Origin: Axinella damicornis
Taxonomy: Eukaryota > Porifera > Demospongiae > Axinellida > Axinellidae
Assembly: GCA_963931865.1 (NCBI GenBank)
Contig: OZ007513.1
Span: forward strand, 1,240,001 to 1,304,000
DNA length: 64,000 bases
Direction: 5' to 3'
Shown: in pieces, positions 31,357 to 42,148 of the stretch
Layout: every line of letters begins with the position of its first letter
Numbering within the stretch: the first letter of the stretch is position 1
Notes under the pieces: model-generated
Seen by the model: the letters and a program-made list of their open reading frames with translations, nothing else
Told to the model about the DNA's origin: nothing
Database searches by the model: none
Made by a program: the position numbers and the translations under genes

Positions 31357-33747
31357 ATGCAGTACTGCACGCTATTCTGGTTTGCCGTACGTGTACTTCT
31401 GACTATTCCGTGGCAATACGATAACGCAACTGCCACCGAGGAACCATCCATGTCCGCCCAAACTGTGAGGAGGGCGCGCAAGTTGTATCTGCTCGCCCTC
31501 CTGCCTTTCCCAGACGACAGACCAGGACTTGTGCCTCAATGGGATGGTGGACTGGACATCGTCCCGGCGCTGGAGTTGGCCAAGGAGCAGATCAACAACA
31601 ATAGCGATATTCTGGAGGGATATGAGCTTGATTTGGTGTTCGACGATTCTGGCTGTAACATATCTCAAAAGGCAGCCAATTCTTTCATGCGACATATTTA
31701 TTCGGAACAAGATAACCAGATTGTTGGCATTATTGGGCCAGCATGTGCTCCCTCAACTGCGCTGGTATCCCCCATCAGTGGTAGACCGCAGATTGCACTT
31801 GTTAATATTCACTTAGCAGCTACACTGAATATTGAGGATCGTACAGTGCAGCCGTACTCCATTGGAATTGGGGCAACTTTCAGTGTGTTTGTGGATGCTG
31901 TATTTGCACTTATGAAGCAGAACAACTGGAGACAAGTAGCAGTATTGTACGAACTCGGACCCCTTAGAATATTTCACAAGGACTTTCAAAGATTTAAGCA
32001 AATTATCTCCACAGAAATAGAAGGAGGAAGTTATTTTCCATCTCCAGTGAAAGATAATTTTCTCCCTCTAGAAGATGTTAAGAACAACTGGACCCGATTG
32101 GTGTTTGCATTTGCTACCCAAAAGTTAGCACACAAGATCATGTGTCTCGCGTACCATAAGGAAATGATCTATCCCGTTTACCAGTGGATCGTAAAAGCAG
32201 AGAATCTTGAGTATTTATCTCGTCCTATTAACACTACTTATGAAAAAATGAATTACAACTGCAGTGGAGAAGATATGGCAAAGGCTTTGAACGGAGCTAT
32301 ACTGTTAAGTCCTGCGATGATCCCACAAGATCTCAATGCCCCAACAGTTTCTGGCATCAGCTACAGTCAATACTCGCAGGAATACCAGAAAAGAGTTGAA
32401 GAATACAACAACTATGAAGCAAATTTAAAACCACATCGAAACATGTCTTTCAACAAATGGGCAGCCGTTTCTTATGATGCAGTGTGGGCCATGGCCCTCG
32501 CACTGGATAAGGCTGCCAAGCAAGGTGACCTGAATCTTACCACGTATCGGCCTGGACAGAGCAGCTCAACTATAGCAATCCGAGATCAGATCCATCAACT
32601 AGACTTTGATGGCATGTCTGGACAAATCAGCTTCAATCCTGATACTGGGTTTGTTGTCAGGTCAGTGAACATATTCCAAGCACTTCACGGTCAGCAAAAC
32701 AACTTAGGCCACTACACTGATCATAACGTTAGTTCCATAAATTCATCTTTGGGTGTTTTCATTGAAGATCATTTTCAAGAGAGGACTAGTACCTTACGCT
32801 TGGAAGTTGCAATAGTCTTACTGTCTTTGGTCTTAATCCAACTTCTACTTATTGGTGCAGCTCATGTGATGAGCACCGTCTACTCCAAGTATAGATCTAT
32901 AAAAGCGTCTAGTCCCAGGCTGAAGCACCTCCTATTTTTTGGCTGTTACGTGATTATTGCTAGTGATCTGCTATTGATTACTCTGAAATCTTTTGATATT
33001 GAAAAGAGAGTACAAGGAATTTTATGCCATGCTATTTGGGGTTGGCTTTTTGGGACTGGATTTGTGGTGTGCTTGGGAACGTTGAGTGTTCGTTCTTGGA
33101 GGCTATACCGAATCTTTGTCCACAGCTGGAAACCCGGTTCCTTCCTATCTGATTCCAAGCTGATCGCATGTGTGCTACTGCTTGTGCTTGTCAGTGTTGT
33201 AATTTCTATAGTATGGACAGTAATAGCACCTTACAATGCTGTAACAGTCGAAACAGAAACAGTCGAGGCAGGTATGAGAATGGTCATACTTCAAACAACA
33301 TGCAGCTGCCAAAAGGGTGTATGTTATGTAATGTTCAGCATTGAATTGGGATATCTGGGATTTATACTACTGAGCACTGTGACATTAACATTTCTCACAC
33401 GCAATATTCGGCGAAAAAACTTCAGCACAATTTCACTTCGAGTGCTTGTATACTTGTTGGTAGTGGTACTTCTTGCGGGGGTTCCAGCTCATTTTCTCCT
33501 GACCATGATGGAGGACAAGGTACCAATGTGGAGCATGTGGAGTGTCGTGGTGATTTGTCTTACATTGAACATGGTAATATTTTTATTTTTGATCTTTGAT
33601 TTTGCTCCACCTCTGATGCCTCTCATGAAAGAAAACTTCTGCTCTCACAATCAGAGTGGCAAGCATCTGTTTTCTCCGACTGTTGGACCGACATTTTCTA
33701 CTACCTATGCCTCTCCCTCACTAAGAGTAAAATCATTTGTTTATTAG
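31357..33747 (+). CDS. GABA-B-receptor-like class C GPCR (receptor 4 of 6)
   Basis: 796 residues from the ATG at 31357. This start matches those of receptors 5 and 6 (CCAGCATGCAG context, then MQ-x-C and a signal peptide); the frame is open 32 codons upstream. The Venus-flytrap domain (about 45-465) begins LLPFPDDRPGLVPQWDGGLD with GPACAPST. The seven helices (about 478-750) include KASSPRL and RSWRLYRIF. KWAAVSYDAVW has Trp at the GABBR1 Glu465 position. The C-terminal tail of about 40 residues is Ser-rich and ends KSFVY, shared with receptor 5. Near-identical to receptors 5 and 6 over long blocks: a recent tandem duplicate. Confidence 0.93.
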   Translation: MQYCTLFWFAVRVLLTIPWQYDNATATEEPSMSAQTVRRARKLYLLALLPFPDDRPGLVPQWDGGLDIVPALELAKEQINNNSDILEGYELDLVFDDSGCNISQKAANSFMRHIYSEQDNQIVGIIGPACAPSTALVSPISGRPQIALVNIHLAATLNIEDRTVQPYSIGIGATFSVFVDAVFALMKQNNWRQVAVLYELGPLRIFHKDFQRFKQIISTEIEGGSYFPSPVKDNFLPLEDVKNNWTRLVFAFATQKLAHKIMCLAYHKEMIYPVYQWIVKAENLEYLSRPINTTYEKMNYNCSGEDMAKALNGAILLSPAMIPQDLNAPTVSGISYSQYSQEYQKRVEEYNNYEANLKPHRNMSFNKWAAVSYDAVWAMALALDKAAKQGDLNLTTYRPGQSSSTIAIRDQIHQLDFDGMSGQISFNPDTGFVVRSVNIFQALHGQQNNLGHYTDHNVSSINSSLGVFIEDHFQERTSTLRLEVAIVLLSLVLIQLLLIGAAHVMSTVYSKYRSIKASSPRLKHLLFFGCYVIIASDLLLITLKSFDIEKRVQGILCHAIWGWLFGTGFVVCLGTLSVRSWRLYRIFVHSWKPGSFLSDSKLIACVLLLVLVSVVISIVWTVIAPYNAVTVETETVEAGMRMVILQTTCSCQKGVCYVMFSIELGYLGFILLSTVTLTFLTRNIRRKNFSTISLRVLVYLLVVVLLAGVPAHFLLTMMEDKVPMWSMWSVVVICLTLNMVIFLFLIFDFAPPLMPLMKENFCSHNQSGKHLFSPTVGPTFSTTYASPSLRVKSFVY

Positions 33748-34480
33748 TTTTGTATAGCTTGTATTCACGTGTGTGATGTGTAGGATCAATGTGTGTATAG
33801 CACTACATAAACAAATTCATTATCAACCATGATCTCATAATTATATAGTAGCTACCGGTAGCTAAACCATTGTTTAGATGCCAGTCTGGTCCCCTGACTC
33901 AGTAAGGAAGTCAATGTTGATTCCTCAAATGACATTTGCAACATAGGGGATCCACTTCCAACTGTCTCTCAATAATCAATATCAATTAGTTAGCGAACTG
34001 TCTCTTCATCCATATTCACAATGCAACATACCTGCAGTGAATTTCATAGGCTTAGTATTACTTTGACAGTTATAAATCTTCCAGTGACAAGATTATTCCT
34101 CCTCCCCTAATATAAATCTCGCCGTCTGCACCTGAAATGAATATCCATGGTTGATCTGAGGTTGTTTGAGTTACATTTCTGTAATTGTAACTAGCAGGAC
34201 CCGACCCTCTGGTTACATTGCAGGACCCGACCCTCTGGGTGGTATCTAGTGACGAATCGTCCAACCTGGGCATACAAATCCCACTCCTTTCAACCAGCCC
34301 TACACCACGTCTCCTTCAGCTCATGCACCTGACTACAGTATTAGTGGTGGTGCAACACGCCGTGACCCTATGGCAATCACAAGCACATACTCACACAACA
34401 GCGTCAGAAGTGTGGTATCATGACAACCCTATTATCAGCGTCATGGGTTACCCCAATTTAACTACACCTCACGGCAGTAT
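33748..34480 (+). repeat. Downstream flank duplicated with receptors 4 and 5
   Basis: The sequence after the receptor 4 stop (TTAGTTTTGTATAGC, then CAGTAAGGAAGTCAA at about 33898, GTGACAAGATTA at about 34084 and AACCAGCCCTACACCACG at about 34300) recurs in the same order after receptor 5 (41243-42030). The duplicated unit therefore includes at least 0.7 kb beyond the gene. No gene is seen in it. Confidence 0.7.
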
Positions 34481-35159
34481 TCACGACCCAATGCATTAAG
34501 GAAGGGTGCATGGAGTTGTTATGCATTCTTCTGCACATTAACGGCAAAATGTGTGTGCAGTCAAACAGTCAATGGTGGAAAATACAAAATGTTAAGTGGT
34601 CAAGCGGTCAAGCAGAGGAAAGTAATGGCGGTCAAGGTTTCTTGCAGTATGTAAACATGGAGAGGGAAGGCCAGGGAAATCTGGTCACATGTTGTGAAAT
34701 CGAGTAGACACACAGCCATGTCTTCACGCTCCATACTTCATACTGCAAAAAAGGAAATGTGAACGGCCTGGGAAGAAGACCCTTCCTACATTTTTTTGGC
34801 ACCACACATTGTGGCAACAGTGCACGGTTACAACCAGTGCATGGTTGTATAATAATATGTACTAGACGTCATGTAGCTATGTCATGCAGTGTTATATATC
34901 CAGCTAGTGTTGCTATGGAAACAACTGGTGCCTTGTGGCCCTGCATGCATGGGGGAATATTTGATGTGAGCTCATATCCTTATTATCATAATAAACCAAG
35001 TCGGGTTGGTGTATACATGTATGTCATGCAGTGGCAGTGTTGCTATGGAAACAACAGTACCTTGCCTTTGTGGCCCTGCATGGGGGAATAATTGATGTCA
35101 TAAGTTCCCTATAAAGGCAACAATGTTGAATATTGTTGTATAATGACTGCCTATATATT
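34481..35159. other. Intergenic spacer
   Basis: No gene. Contains a fragment (CGGTCAAGCAGAGGAAAG...) of the 20721 palindrome family and two copies of a GTTGCTATGGAAACAAC motif (34910 and 35038). Confidence 0.4.
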
Positions 35160-35659
35160 ATACTCGTGCGCGCGCTGTCCGAAATGTATAGGGAAATGCA
35201 TACCAAAAATCTCGAGTACGAAGAGAGTAAGCAACTTGATTCTGGCGGTGGCGGTGCGCTGTCACAAGATGCAGGGCAAGACGGAAGCTTTTACGGATAT
35301 GCTGTATAGCCGTGCAAAAACGAGCAGTTCACACTGTAAAAACTGACTAGTGAACGTCACCACCTGGTAGTGATATCTGTGGCAGAACGGAGTGACGATC
35401 ACCACCAATATGCCACAGATATCACTCCAGGTAGTGACGTTCACTACATCAGTTTTTACAGTGCAGTTCACCAAAAAGCCGTATTTACCGCTTTTCTCGA
35501 GCGAGACAGCAGATAAGTTCGCCATAAGCTTCCGTCATGCCCTGCACCTTGTGGCAGCGCACCTCCAACGCCAGAATCAAGTTACTCACGCTCTTCGTAC
35601 TCGAGATTTTTGGTTATACATTTCGAACGGCGCGCGCACGAGTATCCCGTAACCTTAAG
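35160..35659. mobile_element. Palindromic element of the TTAA family, with a nested hairpin
   Basis: The left arm (ATACTCGTGCGCGCGC... through GAAATGCATACCAAAAATCT and GATGCAGGGCAAGACGGAAG) is complementary to the right arm ending GAGTATCCCGTAACC. A second hairpin (CACTGTAAAAACTGA...TCAGTTTTTACAGTG, about 35332-35465) is inserted in its middle. The left terminus is missing. A sister copy lies at 36879-37314. Confidence 0.75.
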
Positions 35660-36111
35660 GTTACGGGGTCCCTGCGCGCGGATACGCGCACCGTATACTC
35701 AAGCGCTATTTCATAGTTTTTTGTCACCAAAAACAAAGCCGTGTGATCGGACTTGGACTTGGAAGACCGTGTTGAAATAGGCACGAACAGTATAGAAAGG
35801 GCCGGACGAAGCGGTTTTGTAAATGCTGATGACCGTTGTCAGAGGCGTGAGTGACAGAGCTGAGTGTTGTGGAGGATTATCTACTCCGGGGGAAGTATCC
35901 CGATGGGTTCTCAAAGGCGGAGAAGGCCAACCTACGGCGAAAATGCCGAAACAACTTCGTGATGGACAAGGGCGTTCTACATTACAAAGCAGCAATACCA
36001 GAAGTGTGGAAATGTAGTTACTGCACAAAGCGGCAAGTTAACATCCGTCAGAAGCCAATGGAATTCCAGACCAAATTTCCTGCAGCCAAAAGACAGCGTT
36101 TACTGAATTAG
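35660..36111 (+). pseudogene. Fragment like the linker before a gypsy-type integrase zinc finger (GIN/KRBA2-like)
   Basis: From about 35851 the plus strand encodes EDYLLRGKYPDGFSKAEKAN followed by RRKCRNNFVMDKGVLHYK. This pattern usually precedes the zinc-binding domain of gypsy-derived integrases and their domesticated relatives. No HHCC or DDE part follows; the frame ends at 36111 after a short basic tail. A CAG acceptor-like site at about 35860-35862 would allow it to be an exon. It is either a broken transposon piece or one exon of a domesticated gene; homology is by eye only. Confidence 0.4.
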
Positions 36112-36239
36112 AACTGCATGCATTCTGTATTTGATATGTCAACTATAATTTTTTTTGCATACTTGTATTATCCCTGTTTATTATAATATTATCTCTGAAA
36201 GTTATAATAATTATTTTACCTCCAGTGTTATCTTTTTCT

Positions 36240-36480
36240 CCAAGTCATGAATATTATGCTCTCCATACGCGCTGGAGTCAATCATACCTAGGCGTAAGTG
36301 ACTCCCCGAACATTGCCGCCTAGGCACGAGTGACCCCTGGGAGTCATTGCCGTCAGGGGGGAGTCACTCGCACCTAGGCATCAATGTTCGGGGAGTCACT
36401 CACGCCTAGGCGTGAGTGACCGGGAGTCACTGACGCCTAGGCAGCAGTGACGGGGATCGAGTCACGTACGACGGGAGTTA
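36240..36480. repeat. CCTAGGCG-rich inverted repeat cluster
   Basis: GCCTAGG recurs about five times between 36286 and 36440, alternating with GGGAGTCACT modules in both orientations. 36288-36330 and 36370-36408 are inverted copies (CCCCGAACATTG / CAATGTTCGGGG). No coding capacity. Confidence 0.7.
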
Positions 36481-36878
36481 TTCGACGCTGTATTCCAAAG
36501 ACGGGAATCAAGATGGCGGTTATTTGTACTCAAGGGTCGTTCTTTCGAAGACAGTTCAACCTAGCCACAAAACGCTTCCGTCCCGCCCTAGAGCTTCCTA
36601 TGGCGTGTCTCCCAACAGTAGAATCGAGTTACGTTGCTGGCGGTCTTCGCACTGGAGATTTTAGCTAGCTAGTATACTAGCTAGCTAAAACCATGCACTA
36701 GCTATAGCTAGCTAGTATTTCGGTTTGCCTATATTATACGTTGAACCTCAGTCTCGCATGTGACGTTTGAGTGACCCAATGTTGTTTTAGTTAACTAAAA
36801 CTAAAACTATAATGCATTTTAGTATGGCATATTTCACTTTTAGTAATTAAAACTAAGAGGACTGTCTCAGCCTGTTAA

Positions 36879-37314
36879 TTAAGGTTACGGGATACTCGTG
36901 CCCGTGCCGTGCGAAATGTGTAGAGAAATGCATACTTAAGCTCGCTAACCAAAAATCTCGAGTACGAAGAGAGTGAGCAGCTTGATTCTGGCGGTGGAGG
37001 TGCGCTGTCACAAGATGCAGGGCATGACGGAAGCTTTTACGGATACGCTGTATAGCCGTGCAAAAAATGAGCAGTTCAGTTCACCAAAAAGCCGTATTTA
37101 CCGCTTTTCTCGAGCGAGACAGCAGATAAGTTTGCCAAGGATTATGCTATCAAAAAAAAGCTTCCGTCATGCCCTGCACCTTGTGACAGCGCACCTCCAC
37201 CGCCAGAATCAAGTTGCTCACGCTCTTCGTACTTGAGATTTTTGGTTAGCGAGCTTAAGTATGCATTTCCCTATACATTTCACACGGCGCGTGCACGAGT
37301 ATCCCGTAACCTTA
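36879..37314. mobile_element. TTAA-flanked palindromic element (piggyBac-like ends)
   Basis: TTAAGGTTACGGGATACTCG at 36879 and its complement CGAGTATCCCGTAACCTTAA ending at 37314. The arms of about 200 bases match those of 35160-35659. TTAA at both ends fits piggyBac-type target duplication. No transposase. Confidence 0.75.
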
Positions 37315-37509
37315 AAACGACAACTAAACTAATATGAAAATCACCCAAAATGGTGGTTACTAAAACTAAAAGAGCCTTTACTAACCCTTTTGAGATTTAG
37401 TAATTAAAATTAAAAAAAGTGTGACAGTTCGTTCCAATTGTCACACATGACGTGAGTACCATGATAGCTATACATAGGAAGATCAGATAGAGTGCTCTCA
37501 AGCGCATTG

Positions 37510-38375
37510 CAACCCCGGTTACGACTCGCCGTAGCGCAAGCTAAGTATCGCAATTCGTTCCAATTAACGCACATGCCACGTGGCAACCACGCTCCAGTCG
37601 ATCGCGAGCAATAATGGCGACCAAAAGGAAGACAAGATATTATTACAGCACTTACAACTTAGCCAGCACGGTGAGTTTTGGCATGCAAGCGTCAGTGAAC
37701 GACAGCGATCACGGCCGTGTGGTCAGAATCTTCGTGTACCTTTCCTAAGAACGGTACTGCCACCGGAAGTCGAAGGGAGCGCTCGAGCAATGCGAGACAA
37801 AAGCGCTCATATCTCCACCACCAAGGTGAGTTTCAACACCAACTTTTTACATTCAGGTCAGGGCATGATAGCGATCACGGCGGTGTAGTCACAATCCAAG
37901 CCTAAGTACTCAAACATTATATTAATCGAGGGGCAACCGCACTCCTGGTAGCCGTTGCAACGCCGCGGTTGCCTCGCGTAGCGAAGCTAATTATTGCAAT
38001 TCGTTCTAATTAACGCACATGCCACGTGGCTCAGTCGATCGCGAGCAATGGCGACCAAAAGGAAGACAAGACATTATTACAGCACTCACAACTTAGCCAG
38101 CACGGTGAGTTATGGCATGCAAGCGTCAGTGAACGACAGCGATCACGGCCGTGTGGTCAGAATCTTCGTGTGCCGTTCCTAAGAATGGTACTGTCACCGG
38201 AAGTCGAAGAGAGCGCTCGAGCAATGGCGGCCACGGCGAGACAAAAGCGCTCATATCTCCACCACCAAGGTGAGTTTCAGCACCAACTTTTCACATTCAC
38301 GTCAGGGCATGAAAGCGATCACAGCAGTGTAGTCAGAACTTCTGTAGGCCAAGCCCAAGTACTCAAACATTATTT
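37510..38375 (+). repeat. Tandem duplication of a start-exon-like module
   Basis: 37510-37920 and 37955-38375 are copies offset by 434 bases in their matching core. Both keep an ATG (37614 and 38048) opening 19 codons, MATKRKTR(Y/H)YYST(Y/H)NLAST, and then a strong donor GTGAGT (37671 and 38105). A second GTGAGT donor follows CACCACCAAG further on. Whether these exons are used, and by which gene, is unknown; receptor 5 starts about 500 bases downstream. Confidence 0.6.
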
Positions 38376-38394
38376 ATATTAATTAATTAATTAG

Positions 38395-38535
38395 ATTATT
38401 TACGCGGCACAATTTTTCCCCTACCAGGAGTGTTATATTATTTACGCGGCACAATTTTTCCCCTACTAGGAGTGTAATAATTAATTATATTATTTACGCG
38501 GCACAATTTTTCCCCTACCAGGAGTGTAATTTAGT
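38395..38535 (+). repeat. Three direct copies of a 40-50 bp unit
   Basis: ATTATTTACGCGGCACAATT followed by TTTCCCCTACCAGGAGTGT occurs three times (about 38395, 38437 and 38489) in the receptor 5 upstream region. Confidence 0.8.
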
Positions 38536-38869
38536 AATTAAAATTAGCTAGCTATAGTATATATTATATAGCTAGCTAATTTTGAGTCCAGCAGATCATA
38601 ATTCCATTAGTCCACTGAGTCCAGCTGCTATCGTCGCCACTAGCTAGAGGCGGCAACTAGCCCCTCTCCGCCCGGCCGGGTCAAACTGCAAGCGTGCGGC
38701 GGCTAGACCGCAGCAGCTGCAGTGCCGGATACACAACAGCAAACACATCACAATATCAGTATCGCGCACAATGATTAATTAAAATCCCAGGAACGGATGT
38801 GTGGTCGCTATCGCGCGTAATAAATTTCTTCTGCAGTTACTCCATCACCACACATGCACATACTCCAGC

Positions 38870-41242
38870 ATGCAGTACTGCGGGAGGCTTTTCTTGTTCG
38901 CTGTACTTCTTACTATTCCGTGGACGTGTGGCTGCGATAACGAAACTGCCAGCGATGAACACTCCATGTCCGCCCAGACTGTGAGAAGGGCGCGTAAGTT
39001 GCATCTGCTCGCCCTCCTGCCTTTCCCAGACGACAGACCAGGACTGGTGCCTCTATGGGATGGTGGACTGGACATCGTCCCGGCGCTGGAGTTGGCCAAG
39101 GAGCAGATCAACAACAATAGCGATATTCTGGAGGGATATGAGCTTGATTTGGTGTTCGACGATTCTGGCTGTAACATATCTGGAAAGGCAGCCAATTCTT
39201 TCATACGACATATTTTTTCAGAACAGGATAAGCAGATTGTTGGCATTATTGGGCCAGCATGCTCTGCCTCAACTGCGCTGGTATCCCCCATCAGTGGTAG
39301 ACCGCAGGTTGCACTTGTTAATATTCACTTAGCAGCTACACTGAACATTGAGGATCGTACAGTGCAGCCGTACTCCTTTGGAATTGGGGCAACTTTCAGT
39401 GTGTTTGTGGATGCTGTATTTGCACTCATGAAGCAGAACAACTGGAGACAAGTAGCAGCATTGTACGAACTCGGACCTCTTAGAATATTTCACAAGGACT
39501 TTCAAAGATTTAAGCAAATTATCTCCACAGAAGTCAAAGGAGGACGTCTTTTGTATTCATCTCCAGTCAAAGACGATTTTCTCCCTCTAGAAGATGTTAA
39601 GAAAACTGAGACCCGTTTGGTGTTTGTATTTGCTAGCCAAGTGTTAGCACACAAGATCATGTGTCTCGCGTACCATAAGAGAATGATCTATCCCGTTTAC
39701 CAGTGGATTGTAAAAGCAGAGAATCTTGCGTATTTATCTCGTCCTATTAACACTACTTATGAAAAAACGGATTACAACTGCAGTGGAGAAGTTATGGCAA
39801 AGGCTTTGAACGGAACTATAGTGTTAAGTCCTGCAAAGATCCCACTAGATCTCAATGCCCCAACAGTTTCTGGCATCAGCTACAGTCAATACTCTCAGGA
39901 ATACCAGAAAAGAGTTGACGAGTACAACAGCTATGAAGTGTATCCAGGTCGAAATATATCTTCCAGCGAATGGGGAGCCTTTACTTATGATGCAATGTGG
40001 GCCATGGCCCTCGCACTGGATAAGGCTGCCAAGCAAGGTGACCTGAATCTTACCACGTATCGGCCTGGACAGAGCAGCTCAACTCTAGCACTCAGAGATC
40101 AGATCCATCAACTAGACTTTGATGGCATGTCTGGACGAATCAGCTTCAATCCTGATACTGGGTTTGTTGTCAGGTCAGTGAACATATTACAAGTACTTCA
40201 CGGTCGGCAAAACAACTTAGGCTACTACACTGATCATAACGTTAGTTCCATAAATTCATCCATGGGTGTTTTCATTGAAGATCATTTTCAAGAGAGGACT
40301 AGTACCTTACGCTTGGAAGTTGCAATAGTCTTACTGTCTTTGGTCTTAATCCAACTTGTTCTTATTGTTGCAGCTCATGTTATGAGCACCGTCTACTCCA
40401 AGTATAGGACTATAAAAGCATCTAGTCCCAGGCTGAAACACCTCTTGTTTGTTGGCTGTTACGTGATTATTGCTAGCGATCTGCTATTGATTACTCTGAA
40501 ATCTTTTGATATTGAAAAGAGAGTACAAGGAATGGTATGCCATGCTATATGGGGTTGGCTGTTTGGAACTGGATTTGTGGTGTGCTTTGGAACGTTGAGT
40601 GTCCGTTCTTGGAGGCTATATCGAATCTTTGTTCATAGCTGGAAACCCGGTTCCTTCCTGTCTGATTTTAAGCTGATCTCATGTGTGCTACTTCTTGTGC
40701 TCGTCAGTGTTGTAATTTCTATAGTGTGGACAGTAATAGCACCATACAATGCTGTAACAATCAAAACAGAAACACTCGAAGCAGGCATGAGAATGGTCAA
40801 GCTTGCAACAACGTGCAACTGCCAAAATGTATGTTATGTGTTGTTCGGAATCGAATTGGGATATCTAGGATTTATACTACTGAGCACTGTGACATTAACA
40901 GTTCTGACACACAATATTCGGAGAAAAAATTTCAGCACAATTTCACTTCGAGTACTTGTATACTTGTTGGTAGTGGTACTTCTTGCAGGGGGTCCGGGTC
41001 ATGTTCTCCTGATCATTTACAAAGTTCCAGTGTGGAGAATCGTGGTGATTTGTCTTACATTGAATGCAGTCACACTCTTGTTTTTACTCTTTGATTTTGC
41101 TCCACCTCTGATGCCTCTCATGAAAGAAAAATTCTGCTCTCACAAGCAGAGTGGCAAGCATCTGATGTCTCCAACTGCTGTACTAACAGGTTCTACCAGC
41201 TATGCCTCTCCTTCACAGAGAGTAAAATCTTTTGTTTATTAG
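38870..41242 (+). CDS. GABA-B-receptor-like class C GPCR (receptor 5 of 6)
   Basis: 790 residues from the ATG at 38870 (signal peptide MQYCGRLFLFAVLLTIPW). The frame is open upstream but has no better start. The Venus-flytrap domain (about 40-465) has LLPFPDDRPGLVPLWDGGLD and GPACSAST. The seven helices (about 477-745) have KASSPRL and RSWRLYRIF. EWGAFTYDAMW keeps Trp at the GABBR1 Glu465 site. The tail ends KSFVY as in receptor 4. It matches receptor 6 around EYNSYE-x-YPGRNISSSEW but receptor 4 around NVSSINSS and GVFIEDHFQERTST, so it looks like a mosaic. Role as for the other members. Confidence 0.93.
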   Translation: MQYCGRLFLFAVLLTIPWTCGCDNETASDEHSMSAQTVRRARKLHLLALLPFPDDRPGLVPLWDGGLDIVPALELAKEQINNNSDILEGYELDLVFDDSGCNISGKAANSFIRHIFSEQDKQIVGIIGPACSASTALVSPISGRPQVALVNIHLAATLNIEDRTVQPYSFGIGATFSVFVDAVFALMKQNNWRQVAALYELGPLRIFHKDFQRFKQIISTEVKGGRLLYSSPVKDDFLPLEDVKKTETRLVFVFASQVLAHKIMCLAYHKRMIYPVYQWIVKAENLAYLSRPINTTYEKTDYNCSGEVMAKALNGTIVLSPAKIPLDLNAPTVSGISYSQYSQEYQKRVDEYNSYEVYPGRNISSSEWGAFTYDAMWAMALALDKAAKQGDLNLTTYRPGQSSSTLALRDQIHQLDFDGMSGRISFNPDTGFVVRSVNILQVLHGRQNNLGYYTDHNVSSINSSMGVFIEDHFQERTSTLRLEVAIVLLSLVLIQLVLIVAAHVMSTVYSKYRTIKASSPRLKHLLFVGCYVIIASDLLLITLKSFDIEKRVQGMVCHAIWGWLFGTGFVVCFGTLSVRSWRLYRIFVHSWKPGSFLSDFKLISCVLLLVLVSVVISIVWTVIAPYNAVTIKTETLEAGMRMVKLATTCNCQNVCYVLFGIELGYLGFILLSTVTLTVLTHNIRRKNFSTISLRVLVYLLVVVLLAGGPGHVLLIIYKVPVWRIVVICLTLNAVTLLFLLFDFAPPLMPLMKEKFCSHKQSGKHLMSPTAVLTGSTSYASPSQRVKSFVY

Positions 41243-42046
41243 TTTTGTTAACTTGTATTCCCATGTGTGTGATGTGTATATAGGATTAAGTTGAAATGGC
41301 TTCATGTAGCACTGCATAAACAAATTTATTGGAACCTTGATCTCTATGGAGTACAGGCATAGTAGCCTCGTTCCCAGGCCCGAGACGGCCTGGGAACGAG
41401 GCTAAGGTATAGTCTAAACCCAGATGTGCAGCTACGTACCTATCCCAGTCTTGTCACCTGACTTCAGTAAGGAAGTCAATCAAGGTTGATTCCTCAAACG
41501 AGCGTATAGTTTAATAACACTTACGGGTAGGTGATCCACTTCCAACTCCCTCTCAATATATTGAGTTCAGCAAACTGTTTCTTCACCCATCTACACAATG
41601 CAACATAGTCTATTCTTAGGCAATTCGACAGTTAGCTATCTTCACTTGTGCAAAGAAATTCCTCGTGTGGGCATGTGCAAATCATGGCTGGTACACTGTT
41701 CGGAAAATTACATTTACCAGTGACAAGATTACTAGCTACTCCTCCCCTTAGGTCTCTGGGTCTGCACCTGAAATTAATATCCATGGGTTGATTTGAGTTG
41801 TAATTCTATAATAATCACTGGCAGGACCTGACCCTATGGGTGGTATATATCTATTGATGGATATCCAACCTGGCCCACAAAATCCCCTTCCTTTCAACCA
41901 GCCCTACTGTAGTACACCATGTCTCCTTCAGCTCATAGCCACACAACAGTGGTGCAACCAGACACTACGCCTACGGCAGATGCTCAGTTGCTCACGCAAT
42001 AGCGTCAGAAGCGTGACATATGCATATTCTATTATGAAGGGTTCAG
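41243..42046 (+). repeat. Downstream flank of receptor 5, duplicate of 33748-34480
   Basis: Collinear with the flank of receptor 4, but interrupted by the MITE at 41363-41404, which is absent from the receptor 4 copy. That insertion is therefore younger than the duplication. Confidence 0.7.
41363..41404. mobile_element. Short palindromic MITE, TAGCCTCG family
   Basis: TAGCCTCGTTCCCAGGCC and GGCCTGGGAACGAGGCTA around a 6-base loop. The flanks AGGCATAG and AGGTATAG match at 7 of 8 bases. Confidence 0.85.
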
Positions 42047-42148
42047 AATCAGACTACAGTGAAACCTCTCAATAGAGGACACATTGGTGAAAATATAGAT
42101 TCAGGTGTTTTGTCCTTTTGTAGAGTGAGTTGTCCTCATCTCGGAGGT

